DNA of 9,045 nucleotides from Bacteroidota bacterium (GCA_021786655.1 JAJYMU010000134.1:1-9045), one strand, 5' to 3'. Shown: positions 1 through 6,886, numbered from the stretch's first letter. Notes: generated by a model from the letters alone, not told the origin. Made by a program: numbers and translations.

Positions 1-110
1 TCAATATTTTATTTAAGGAGCCGTTGTCCAAATGTTCTGCAATGTTATTGGTGCAAATTTAGATAATTCAAAATTTGCTTCCAACCCGCATAAAACATAG
101 GATAAAAGTG

Positions 111-141
111 TTGTTAGTAAAAGCGTTCTTCTTTATTTTTG
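111..141 (+). promoter_or_regulatory. Predicted Bacteroidetes-type promoter for the small plus-strand gene
   Basis: TATTTTTG at 134-141 matches the Bacteroidetes -7 consensus TAnnTTTG exactly. A TTG at 111-113 lies 20 nt upstream, within the usual spacing for the -33 element, though the base before it is G rather than T. Transcription would begin near 146-149, giving a leader of about 20 nt before the ATG at 169. The match is by eye. Such short motifs arise by chance in AT-rich DNA, but the placement just upstream of a gene with a ribosome binding site supports it. Confidence 0.45.
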
Positions 142-168
142 TCCAAGCAAAATTATTAGGATTGAATT

Positions 169-435
169 ATGACTTCTCTACCGCCTCCGGCAACGAAATA
201 CTTCCCGGAAACATCGCTCGAAAAACAATGCTACAACATTGCAGACAGCTTCAAAGAAAATATTCCGATAATGAATGACAGAAACCGGCTTGGTTTCAAT
301 CTCTACAGATTCGTGAAAGGTGAAGGCGACGCGCCGGAAGTGTTGGTTCGTTCTGCTAAACTTAAGATTGTTGGGATTACAAAAGAAGAGTTAGCAAAAA
401 AGATTTCGGAAGAACTCTCGAAAATTAAGAATTGA
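169..435 (+). CDS. Hypothetical small protein, 88 aa
   Basis: I do not recognise this family. The ORF starts at an ATG preceded by AGGA at 158-161 (7-nt spacing) and by a plausible promoter at 111-141. The protein has a proline-rich start (MTSLPPPATKYFPE), a central charged segment (around residues 35-60), and a Lys/Glu-rich tail from about residue 70 (ITKEELAKKISEELSK) that should form an amphipathic helix. There is no signal peptide or membrane segment, so it is probably cytoplasmic. Codons are varied and include GC-rich third positions (ccg, gac, ggc, gcg, ctc), which resembles real coding sequence, and no competing long ORF lies opposite it. An internal ATG at codon 35 (MNDRNRLG) is a possible alternative start. 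It converges on fbp, with only an inverted repeat between them. It could be a short lineage-specific gene or the remnant of a longer one. Confidence 0.6.
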   Translation: MTSLPPPATKYFPETSLEKQCYNIADSFKENIPIMNDRNRLGFNLYRFVKGEGDAPEVLVRSAKLKIVGITKEELAKKISEELSKIKN

Positions 436-475
436 GAATTGCAAATTGAGAATTCTCCATTCGCAATTCTCAATT
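430..475. repeat. Perfect 13-bp inverted repeat between convergent genes
   Basis: AATTGAGAATTGC at 430-442 is the exact reverse complement of 463-475. The 20-nt loop holds another copy of the unit and the 10-bp palindrome GAGAATTCTC (448-457). The whole stretch is built from variants of AATTGAGAATT. The left arm overlaps the stop codon of the small plus-strand gene (TGA, 433-435), and the right arm ends 5 nt from the fbp stop. RNA from either direction could fold into the hairpin, so it may protect 3' ends or help termination. The stem is AT-rich and no T tract follows on either strand, so a classical intrinsic terminator is unlikely. Repeats of this type look like dispersed, MITE-like intergenic elements. 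Confidence 0.75.
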
Positions 476-480
476 ATCAA

Positions 481-1497
481 TTATTCACTTTCATCTGCTT
501 CACGCAAGAATTTTTCAACAAGTAAAACATCTTCCTCGCTTCCAATATAAATCGGCGTTCGTTCATGAAGTGATTCCGGCTGTACTTCCAAAATTCTTTT
601 CTTGCCGTCGGTTGCCCGCCCGCCGGCTGCTTCAACAATAAACGACATCGGATTGCACTCATACATTAAGCGCAATTTACCTTTTCTGTTACGCTTATCA
701 CCGGGATAAATAAAAATGCCGCCGTAGAGAAGTGTGCGGTGAATATCTGCAACCATCGAGCCGACGTAACGCGCTTGATACGGTTTGCCGTCAAACTGAT
801 TTGCCTGAAGATGTTTGATGTAATTTTTCAATCCTTGAGGCCATGAAAAATAATTTCCTTCGTTAAGACTGTAGATTCTTCCTGTCTTCGGAATTTGAAT
901 GTTCTCGTGTGAAAGAAGAAACTCGCCGAACGCGGGATCCAAAGTAAAACCGTGAACGCCGTGACCGGTGGTGTAAACCAAAATTGTACTTGAGCCGTAC
1001 ACAACATAACCGGCAACTTCTTGTTTGTATCCGGGCTGAAGACAGTCTTCGCGCGTTCCGGGTCCGGTTCCCTCGCTCACTCTTTTGTAGATCGAAAAAA
1101 TTGTTCCGATGCTGATGTTGGCGTCGATGTTCGATGAACCGTCGAGAGGATCAAAGAGCAAAACGTATTTGCCAATTTTTTTATTCGGCGGAAGATGAAT
1201 GATGTCTTCCTCCTCCTCCGACGCCATAACGCAGAAATGTCCGCCATGGTCCATAGCTTTGATCAGCATTTCGTGCGCATATATATCGAGCTTTTTTACC
1301 TGGTCGCCCGATTTGTTATTCTCGCCTGTGAACCCGAGTATGTCAACTAGTCCGGCTTTGTTAACTTCGAGCGAAATTATTTTTGCAGCTAAACCAAGTT
1401 GAAGTAAAATTGCGGAGAGTTCTCCGGTCGCTTCCGGGTGTTGTTTTTCGCCTTCCAGAATGTGGCGCGGCAAAGTCATGAATCTGGTTGCTGCCAT
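481..1497 (-). CDS. fbp: Fructose-1,6-bisphosphatase class I
   Basis: This enzyme hydrolyses fructose 1,6-bisphosphate to fructose 6-phosphate and phosphate, the committed cytosolic step of gluconeogenesis. Its 338 residues are the normal class I length. The metal-binding motif FDPLDGSSNID is at 115-125 (Asp116, Asp119), preceded by acidic ligands in SEEEED (Glu94, Glu95), with Glu280 in YECNP completing the site. The substrate loop RYVGSMVADIHR is at 243-254. Elements of the AMP inhibitory site of animal and enterobacterial enzymes are visible: TGEL at 24-27 and Lys110-Tyr111. The later Arg of that site appears to be Lys138, so AMP inhibition is plausible but unproven. The ATG at 1497 is preceded by GGGAGG, which overlaps the stop codon of the upstream ABC gene (10-nt gap), implying coupled expression. 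It is the last gene of its operon and converges on the small plus-strand gene. Confidence 0.97.
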   Translation of the reverse strand: MAATRFMTLPRHILEGEKQHPEATGELSAILLQLGLAAKIISLEVNKAGLVDILGFTGENNKSGDQVKKLDIYAHEMLIKAMDHGGHFCVMASEEEEDIIHLPPNKKIGKYVLLFDPLDGSSNIDANISIGTIFSIYKRVSEGTGPGTREDCLQPGYKQEVAGYVVYGSSTILVYTTGHGVHGFTLDPAFGEFLLSHENIQIPKTGRIYSLNEGNYFSWPQGLKNYIKHLQANQFDGKPYQARYVGSMVADIHRTLLYGGIFIYPGDKRNRKGKLRLMYECNPMSFIVEAAGGRATDGKKRILEVQPESLHERTPIYIGSEEDVLLVEKFLREADESE

Positions 1498-1500
1498 CTA

Positions 1501-1510
1501 TCCTCCCTTA
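1501..1510 (-). promoter_or_regulatory. fbp ribosome binding site overlapping the ABC stop codon
   Basis: Read on the minus strand the bases are TAAGGGAGGA. The TAA is the stop of the second ABC gene, and its last bases run straight into a strong Shine-Dalgarno (AAGGGAGGA), followed by TAG and the fbp ATG. Ribosomes terminating on the ABC gene are placed directly on the fbp initiation site. Confidence 0.75.
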
Positions 1511-3298
1511 GACAGTTTTAACTATTTCTTGATCTTTATATTGAAGCTGATAAAGTCTGTAATAGATTCCCTTCTTTATCAAAAGTTCTTGATGCGTTCC
1601 GCTCTCTTTCAATTCCCCTTTGTGCATGACAAGAATCTTATCGGCATTTTGTATCGTCGAAAGACGGTGCGCAATAACAATTGACGTTCTTCCTACTAAA
1701 AGTTTTTCAATCGCATTTTGAATCAGCTGCTCGGATTCCGTATCAATGCTTGAAGTTGCTTCATCCAAAATAAGGATTTGCGGGTTATAAGCAAGGGCTC
1801 TCGCAAAAGAAATTAACTGCTTTTGCCCCACACTTAAAGTTGCCCCTTTTTCTTTTACTTCTTCGTCGTATCCGTTCGGAAGCTGGGAAATGAATCTATG
1901 AGCGCCGACTGTTTTTGCGGCTTCAACAATTTGATCGCCGGTAATTTTATCCGAGCCCAAAGAAATGTTCGATTTGATTGTCCCGCTGAAAAGAAATACG
2001 TCTTGAAGCACCAATGAAATGTATTTTCTCAATTCATGTTTTCTGATTTCACGAATGTCGGTTCCGTCGAGAGTGATGCTGCCTTTTTCGATATCATAGA
2101 ACCGTGTGAGTATGTTGATCAAACTTGTTTTACCGGCTCCGGTAGCACCGACTATTGCAACAGTTTCTCCCGGATTTATTTTGAACGATACATTTTTCAG
2201 AACATGCTCGCCCGGATTGTAAGCGAACCAAACGTTATTGAACTCAATCGCGCCTTTAACATTTTCCGGCTGAACAGGAACTTCCGGATCGTTGATGAAG
2301 GTTTTGTTATCCAGCAGTTTGAAAATTCTTTCCGATGAAGCCATAGCCGTCTGAAGGATATTATATTTTTCAGACAGATCGCGCACGGGACGCCAAAACA
2401 TTTCCGTGTATTGAAGAAACGCAAATAAAATTCCAATCGTTAAATGCTCTTGAATTACTTTTCCGCCGCCGTACCAGATGATCAACGCAACGGTTATCGA
2501 GCTCAAAAATTCGACGAATGGAAAAAACACCGCGTAATAAAAAACCGATTTTACGTTGGCTGTTCTATGATTCCAATTAATCGAAGAAAACTTTTTCAAC
2601 TCGCTTTTTTCTTTGGCGAAGATTTGGACAATGTTCATACCCGTTACATGTTCCTGCATGTAAGTATTCAGCCGCGCCAAATGAAATCTCACATCACGGT
2701 AAGCTTCACGGACTTTTTTCCTGAACAAAAAAGTCGCATAGAATAGAAACGGAATAACCGAAAGCGTTACAAGCGCCAAATCCCAAGACATAGAGAACAT
2801 GAAAATGAAAATCCAGATGATCACAAACACATCGCTGAAAACGGCAACTATGCCAGATGAGAACATGTCGTTCAGCGCGTCAACATCGTTAGTTACGCGC
2901 GTAACGGTTCTGCCGATGGGAGTTTTATCAAAATATTTGAGTGCGAGTTTTTGAATGTGCGAAAAGATTTGAACGCGTAGATCAAAAATAATTTTCTGCC
3001 CCATCAATTCAGTGTAATAAGTTAGGAAGTACTGAACGATTGCTTGAAAGATGAGCGAGCCAAGCAGAGCTCCGGCAATTAGAAGTAAGCCGTGATAATT
3101 TTTTGCGGCTATGTAATCATCGAACGCAATTTTGCCGAGGTACGGGCGGAGCGGTCCAAGTGCCGCAACCAAAATGTTCAGCGAGATTGCAAGCAGAACA
3201 TATTTTTTGTACGGCTGAACATACTTAAGCAATCGTCTCATCAATTTCGAATCGTACGCTTTGCCTAATATCTCATCGTCTTTCTGTTCTTCAGCCAT
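1508..3298 (-). CDS. ABC exporter half-transporter, subunit with catalytic Glu and LSVGQ signature
   Basis: This is a membrane-plus-ATPase half-transporter of the multidrug/lipid exporter (ABCB-like) type, 596 aa. Six predicted membrane segments lie near residues 30-50, 68-95, 147-170, 172-193, 253-277 and 283-300. The ATPase domain runs from about 350: Walker A GATGAGKTS (384-392), Q-loop Gln432, signature LSVGQ (488-492), Walker B ILILDE (508-513, catalytic Glu513) and switch His544. The middle signature residue is Val where Gly is normal, while Walker B is canonical. In known heterodimeric exporters (TM287/288, BmrCD, LmrCD) this pattern marks the subunit that supplies the working catalytic Glu but a weakened signature motif. 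Its start is 5 nt after the stop of the first ABC gene, with only a weak ribosome binding site, so translation is probably coupled. The substrate cannot be read from the sequence; drugs, lipids or peptides are all possible. Confidence 0.93.
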   Translation of the reverse strand: MAEEQKDDEILGKAYDSKLMRRLLKYVQPYKKYVLLAISLNILVAALGPLRPYLGKIAFDDYIAAKNYHGLLLIAGALLGSLIFQAIVQYFLTYYTELMGQKIIFDLRVQIFSHIQKLALKYFDKTPIGRTVTRVTNDVDALNDMFSSGIVAVFSDVFVIIWIFIFMFSMSWDLALVTLSVIPFLFYATFLFRKKVREAYRDVRFHLARLNTYMQEHVTGMNIVQIFAKEKSELKKFSSINWNHRTANVKSVFYYAVFFPFVEFLSSITVALIIWYGGGKVIQEHLTIGILFAFLQYTEMFWRPVRDLSEKYNILQTAMASSERIFKLLDNKTFINDPEVPVQPENVKGAIEFNNVWFAYNPGEHVLKNVSFKINPGETVAIVGATGAGKTSLINILTRFYDIEKGSITLDGTDIREIRKHELRKYISLVLQDVFLFSGTIKSNISLGSDKITGDQIVEAAKTVGAHRFISQLPNGYDEEVKEKGATLSVGQKQLISFARALAYNPQILILDEATSSIDTESEQLIQNAIEKLLVGRTSIVIAHRLSTIQNADKILVMHKGELKESGTHQELLIKKGIYYRLYQLQYKDQEIVKTV

Positions 3299-3303
3299 CG
3301 TTC

Positions 3304-5055
3304 TTAACTCATTTCCGAAAGTTCTTCTTCGAGCAATTGTCTGTAATGCAAATCTGCATAGATGCCGCCAAGTGCGACTAATTCTTCGTGTGTGCCTAGT
3401 TCTGCAATTTTCCCTTTGTCCAAAACAAAAATTTTATCCGAATCTTTCACCGTTGAAATTCTGTGACTGATAATTATGCTAGTCCTCTTCGCCATAAATT
3501 CTTTTAGCCGTTTCAATATTTCTTCTTCTGTATGCGTATCAACTGCCGAAAAAGAATCATCCAGAATTAAAATTTTCGGATCGATTGCAAGTGCGCGAGC
3601 AAGAGTTGAACGCTGTTTCTGTCCGCCCGAAAGAGTAATTCCTCTTTCGCCAAGAATCGTTTCGTATCCGTTCGGAAAATCTTTTACATCTTTTGACAAC
3701 TGCGCTATATCCGAGACTTTTTCAACAGTCTCTTGCAAACCGTTTTCAGTCCCGTAAAGAATGTTGTTCGTCAAAGTATCAGAGAACAAAAATGTTTCCT
3801 GCGGAACAAGTCCAACATTGGTGCGCAAAACATCAAGCGGAATATTTTTAACATTTATTCCGTCGATCAAAACTTCGCCGGAAGTGACATCATACAAACG
3901 CGGTATTAAATCGATGAGAGAAGTCTTACCCACTCCGGTGTAGCCAATGAATGCAACCGTTTTCCCCTTTTCAATTTTGAAGGAAATATTATCGAGAACT
4001 ACCGGAAAGTTTTCAGAGTAGCGAAAAGTTACATTCTTAAATTCTATCGTGCCTTCAAGACTTTGAACTGCAGAATCTGTTTCACCGTTATCGGAAACTT
4101 CATATGGCTCGTTAAAAATTTTGAGAAGGCGTTTCATGCTTGCATCCGCCTGCTGAATTATGTTTGCGACAAATCCGAACGAAATCATCGGCCAAATCAG
4201 CAGCGAGAGATAAAAAACGAAAGCGAAAATTGTTCCGACGGAAAGTTTTCCATCCATCACCATGTTGCCGCCAAAAAGAATTACAATGATGCTCGATAGT
4301 CCGGCAAGCATAAAAAATATCGGTTGAAACATTGCTTGAAGCTTCACTAGATGCATCTTACGCTTCAGGTATTCGTCGCTCTCCTTCGTGAACTGGTCTA
4401 TTTCATATTCTTCGCGGACATAAGATTTGATAACTCTGATACCGGAAAAGTTTTCCTGCGCACTCGTCGTGAGATCTGAAAATTTTTCTTGAATCCGCGT
4501 ATAGCGCACGTGAACTTTTTTCATTACCAAATAAATGAGTATCGAGAGAAATGGTAACGGCAACAATGCGTAAAGTGTGAGCAGCGGGCTCAATGAAATC
4601 ATGATCGGTATTATCATGAAAAACAGAACGCCGTTATCAATCGAGTACATCACAGCCGGACCGACGAATGAACGGACGGAATTTATATCGTTCGTTGCGT
4701 GCGACATTATGTTGCCGGTAGAGTTATTCTGGAAAAATCTTAACGGAAGTTTCTGAATGTGTTCCCAAAAATCTTTTCTAAGATCGAATTCGATTTCGCG
4801 CGAGACCACAATAATTGTCTGCCGAATCAGAAAAGAAAATACACCGGCGACGAGGGTTGTGCCGACAATTAGAAGCGCATGATTTACCAAAAGCGGAAAA
4901 CTAAAATTGCTAGTTAATGAATTGATGCTATCTTTGATAAGGAGCGGAATGTAAACCGTACAGAGATTCGAAAGAAGAATAAAGAGAACGCCTAAAGAAA
5001 GCTTCTTTTTGTATCTAACAAAATATTTTTTTAGATGAGCTAAATGACCAAACAA
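3304..5055 (-). CDS. ABC exporter half-transporter, subunit with degenerate Walker B (Asp for Glu)
   Basis: This is a 583-aa half-transporter with the same architecture as the next gene. Membrane segments lie near residues 20-42, 57-84, 133-157, 158-179, 244-266 and 272-296, and the ATPase domain starts at about 336. Walker A is GYTGVGKTS (371-379), the Q-loop is Gln419, the signature is a normal LSGGQ (475-479) and the switch His is 531. Walker B reads ILILDD (495-500), so Asp500 replaces the catalytic Glu. Together with the LSVGQ of its partner, this predicts a heterodimer. The degenerate site would be this Walker A/B plus the partner's LSVGQ; the active site would be the partner's Walker A/B plus this LSGGQ. 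The start codon is TTG, giving MFGHLAHLKK. An in-frame TAG just upstream of the AAAGGA site rules out an earlier ATG, and the N-terminus fits the family. It is the first gene of the ABC-ABC-fbp operon. Confidence 0.92.
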   Translation of the reverse strand: MFGHLAHLKKYFVRYKKKLSLGVLFILLSNLCTVYIPLLIKDSINSLTSNFSFPLLVNHALLIVGTTLVAGVFSFLIRQTIIVVSREIEFDLRKDFWEHIQKLPLRFFQNNSTGNIMSHATNDINSVRSFVGPAVMYSIDNGVLFFMIIPIMISLSPLLTLYALLPLPFLSILIYLVMKKVHVRYTRIQEKFSDLTTSAQENFSGIRVIKSYVREEYEIDQFTKESDEYLKRKMHLVKLQAMFQPIFFMLAGLSSIIVILFGGNMVMDGKLSVGTIFAFVFYLSLLIWPMISFGFVANIIQQADASMKRLLKIFNEPYEVSDNGETDSAVQSLEGTIEFKNVTFRYSENFPVVLDNISFKIEKGKTVAFIGYTGVGKTSLIDLIPRLYDVTSGEVLIDGINVKNIPLDVLRTNVGLVPQETFLFSDTLTNNILYGTENGLQETVEKVSDIAQLSKDVKDFPNGYETILGERGITLSGGQKQRSTLARALAIDPKILILDDSFSAVDTHTEEEILKRLKEFMAKRTSIIISHRISTVKDSDKIFVLDKGKIAELGTHEELVALGGIYADLHYRQLLEEELSEMS

Positions 5056-5067
5056 AGTTGAACAAAG

Positions 5068-5073
5068 TCCTTT
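5068..5073 (-). promoter_or_regulatory. Ribosome binding site supporting the TTG start of the first ABC gene
   Basis: AAAGGA on the minus strand lies 12 nt upstream of the TTG at 5055, a slightly long spacing. The in-frame stop TAG precedes it, so initiation must fall between here and the conserved N-terminal region. The TTG at 5053-5055 is the only usual start triplet in that frame there. Upstream on the minus strand, TTGAAA (5100-5105) and TAGAAG (5078-5083), 16 nt apart, resemble promoter boxes, but they would place the transcript start on this site. I do not call them a promoter. Confidence 0.5.
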
Positions 5074-5121
5074 CTATCTTCTATCACATAACACGATCAT
5101 TTCAAAAAAAATTCCTTTTAA

Positions 5122-5203
5122 GAGTGTAGAGTGTTGAATGTAGAACGTATAGTGAAGAGCATGAAAAAATTTTTGTTTGATCTTCGTTCTATACTCTACA
5201 CTC
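5122..5203. repeat. Imperfect palindromic intergenic repeat downstream of serS
   Basis: GAGTGTAGAGT at 5122-5132 is the exact reverse complement of 5193-5203. After an asymmetric bulge the pairing resumes with AGAACG (5142-5147) against 5185-5190, and GAAGA (5154-5158) can pair with 5181-5185, sharing one base. The left arm is made of drifting copies of a GTAGARTGTTGA-like unit (GTAGAGTG, GTAGAACG). The element fills most of the 152 nt between serS and the first ABC gene and begins 4 nt after the serS stop. Downstream on the minus strand, about 10 nt past the stem, is a run of eight T, so weak termination of the serS operon is possible. It may equally be a dispersed repeat of the same general kind as that at 430-475, with a different unit. 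Confidence 0.65.
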
Positions 5204-5207
5204 GCTT

Positions 5208-6485
5208 TCAACCAATAACTTCAAAACCCGTGTATTTCTGTAAAACTTTGGGGACAATAATTTTTCCTTCCGGCGTTTGATAGTTTTCAAGAATAGAAAC
5301 CATCAAGCGGCTTGTTGCAAGTCCGGAACCATTTAAGGTATGAACGAACTCCGGCTTTTTAGTCTCTTCTCTTCTGAAACGGATATTTGCTCTCCGCGCT
5401 TGGAACGCTTCAAAGTTGCTGCATGACGAAGCTTCAAGCCATTTTTTTTCTGCCGGAGACCATGTTTCGATGTCATAACATTTCGCTGCGGAAAAACTTA
5501 AATCGCCGGTGCATAACAAAAGAATTCGGTACGGCACGTTCAACGCTTTCAAAATATCTTCCGCGTCGTTTACCAAAAGTTCTAATTCATTGTAAGAATT
5601 TTCCGGTTTAGAAAACTTTACCATCTCAACTTTATTAAATTGATGAACGCGCAGCAATCCTTTGTATTCTTTTCCGTATGAACCGGCTTCCCTTCTGAAA
5701 CAAGGTGTGTACCCGGCATACTTGATTGGCAAATCTTTCTCCGCAAGAATTTCATCACGATGAATATTTGTTATCGGAACCTCTGCAGTCGGTACCGGAT
5801 ATAATCCGTCCTTCTCGATTGAGTACATGTCTTCTTCCATTTTAGGAAGTTGACCTGTTCCCATCATCGATTCTTTATTAACTAACACTGGCGGAAAAAC
5901 TTCCGAGTAGTTGTGATTATGCAAATGATAATCTAGCATGAAATTGATCAGCGCGCGTTCTAAGGTTGCGCCTTTACCAATGTATAAAGGGAATCCTGAA
6001 CCGGAAATTTTTGTGCCTCTATCAAAATCCATAATAGATAATTTCTTGCCGAGTTCAACGTGATCTAGAATTTTAAAATCATTTTCGAATGCAAATCCAT
6101 CCGGCAGCCATTTGCGGACTTCAACATTTTGTTCAGCGCTTGAACCGACCGGCACGGACGAGTGTGCAAGGTTTGGAGTGTAACGCAAAATGTCTTCCAA
6201 TTCGCTTTCAATTGTTCGGAGTTGACCGTCGAGCATCGCAATTTCATCGCCGACACGTTTCATCTCCGCAAAAACTGTTGTTGTATCTTGTCCAGTTTTT
6301 TTCATCATCGGAATTTGAGATGAAACTTGATTGCGTTTGGCTTTTAAGTCTTCCACCTTTGCAATTATTGAACGGCGCTGCTCATCCAATTCCAAAACTT
6401 TATCAACAACATCGGCTGCATTTTTATTTCTCAATCCTAGTCTAACCAACCCCGGATTTTCTCGAATGAATTTTATGTCTAACAT
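5208..6485 (-). CDS. serS: Seryl-tRNA synthetase
   Basis: This class II synthetase charges tRNA-Ser (and tRNA-Sec where present) with serine in the cytoplasm. Its 425 residues are the typical bacterial length. Residues 1-100 form the N-terminal helical arm: a conserved MLDIKFIRENP start, then a charged coiled coil at about 27-100 that holds the long variable arm of tRNA-Ser. The catalytic core shows the serine-binding PTAEVP (232-237), motif 2 (FRREAGSYGKEYKGLLRVHQF, split around 263-283) and motif 3 (GSGLATSRL, 386-394). All are intact. The ATG shares its A with the stop of the HEPN gene (TAATG), and GGAG at 6491-6494 inside the HEPN gene gives a 5-nt spacing. Translation is therefore coupled to the upstream MNT/HEPN pair, and serS is transcribed with leuS unless a hidden internal promoter exists. 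Confidence 0.97.
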   Translation of the reverse strand: MLDIKFIRENPGLVRLGLRNKNAADVVDKVLELDEQRRSIIAKVEDLKAKRNQVSSQIPMMKKTGQDTTTVFAEMKRVGDEIAMLDGQLRTIESELEDILRYTPNLAHSSVPVGSSAEQNVEVRKWLPDGFAFENDFKILDHVELGKKLSIMDFDRGTKISGSGFPLYIGKGATLERALINFMLDYHLHNHNYSEVFPPVLVNKESMMGTGQLPKMEEDMYSIEKDGLYPVPTAEVPITNIHRDEILAEKDLPIKYAGYTPCFRREAGSYGKEYKGLLRVHQFNKVEMVKFSKPENSYNELELLVNDAEDILKALNVPYRILLLCTGDLSFSAAKCYDIETWSPAEKKWLEASSCSNFEAFQARRANIRFRREETKKPEFVHTLNGSGLATSRLMVSILENYQTPEGKIIVPKVLQKYTGFEVIG

Positions 6486-6886
6486 TAATTCTCCAAAACT
6501 TTTGATAAATATTTTTCAACCATTTTCACAAATTCATCTGCATTTTCTATCTGAATTTGAGCGTCTTTTTTCGATGCAATGAAGAAATCATGATAATCTG
6601 CCCGAACTCGTATATTGAATGCGATTGATAACATTTTCCCGAATCGGGGCTCAATTTTATTTGTCGCAATGTAATTATGGTGAAAGAAGTGAATAACACC
6701 GGAATGCTTTTTGCTATCAAACCTATCAAATGTCAACAATGCACGTGTAGCATGAAAAATTGCATAGTAAGAACGATTGATGGACTGGCTAAACTTATCA
6801 TTTGCAAAAAGTTCTTTCGCAGCTTCAAAATCCTCTTTCGCCTTTTGTAATCTGTGCTCAGAAAGTTCTTTTTCACTGTATCCCAT
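6485..6886 (-). CDS. HEPN-domain protein, putative partner of the MNT protein
   Basis: This is a 133-aa, largely helical protein of the HEPN (PF05168-like) type. Recognisable parts are an N-terminal helix rich in Lys/Glu/Ala (9-30), the hallmark helix NRSYYAIFHATRALL (37-51), KKHSGVIHFFHHNYI (59-73), and IRVRADYHDFF (92-102) followed by a last helix (107-131). Many HEPN proteins are RNases with an R-x4-6-H motif. Candidates here are Arg38 to His45 and Arg93 to His99, but I cannot say which, if either, is catalytic. I chose the ATG at 6886 because homologous sequence begins there and GAGGG lies 11 nt upstream. The longer reading from 6991 adds 35 residues that only reflect overlap with the MNT gene. 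It overlaps MNT by 14 nt and serS by 1 nt. In established MNT/HEPN modules HEPN is the toxin and MNT the antitoxin. That role is an inference here, since a housekeeping function in a synthetase operon is also possible. Confidence 0.88.
   Translation of the reverse strand: MGYSEKELSEHRLQKAKEDFEAAKELFANDKFSQSINRSYYAIFHATRALLTFDRFDSKKHSGVIHFFHHNYIATNKIEPRFGKMLSIAFNIRVRADYHDFFIASKKDAQIQIENADEFVKMVEKYLSKVLEN

Noticed and set aside
1..110. Short open stretches at the left edge, such as a 22-codon ORF at 32-100 and partial frames on both strands
   Set aside because: Too short to judge, with no recognisable sequence. The edge could hold the tail of a plus-strand gene or the start of a minus-strand gene, but nothing favours either.
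75..278. 67-codon plus-strand ORF from a TTG, overlapping the 88-aa gene in another frame
   Set aside because: It spans the predicted promoter, has no ribosome binding site, and its composition changes where it enters the overlapping gene. The 169-435 frame has better start signals.
430..475. Classical Rho-independent terminator between the small gene and fbp
   Set aside because: The stem is AT-rich and no T run follows on either strand, so I list it as a repeat with possible 3'-end function only.
2036..2746. Two 100-codon plus-strand ORFs opposite the second ABC gene
   Set aside because: Shadows of the ATPase and membrane domain coding sequence, with no family resemblance.
5084..5105. Sigma-70-like promoter for the ABC-fbp operon
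   Set aside because: The boxes match poorly and would put the transcript start on the ribosome binding site. No TAnnTTTG element is present on the minus strand in this gap.
6089..6445. 118-codon plus-strand ORF opposite the serS coiled-coil arm
   Set aside because: An antisense shadow. The minus strand encodes a clear SerRS arm with heptad-like composition.
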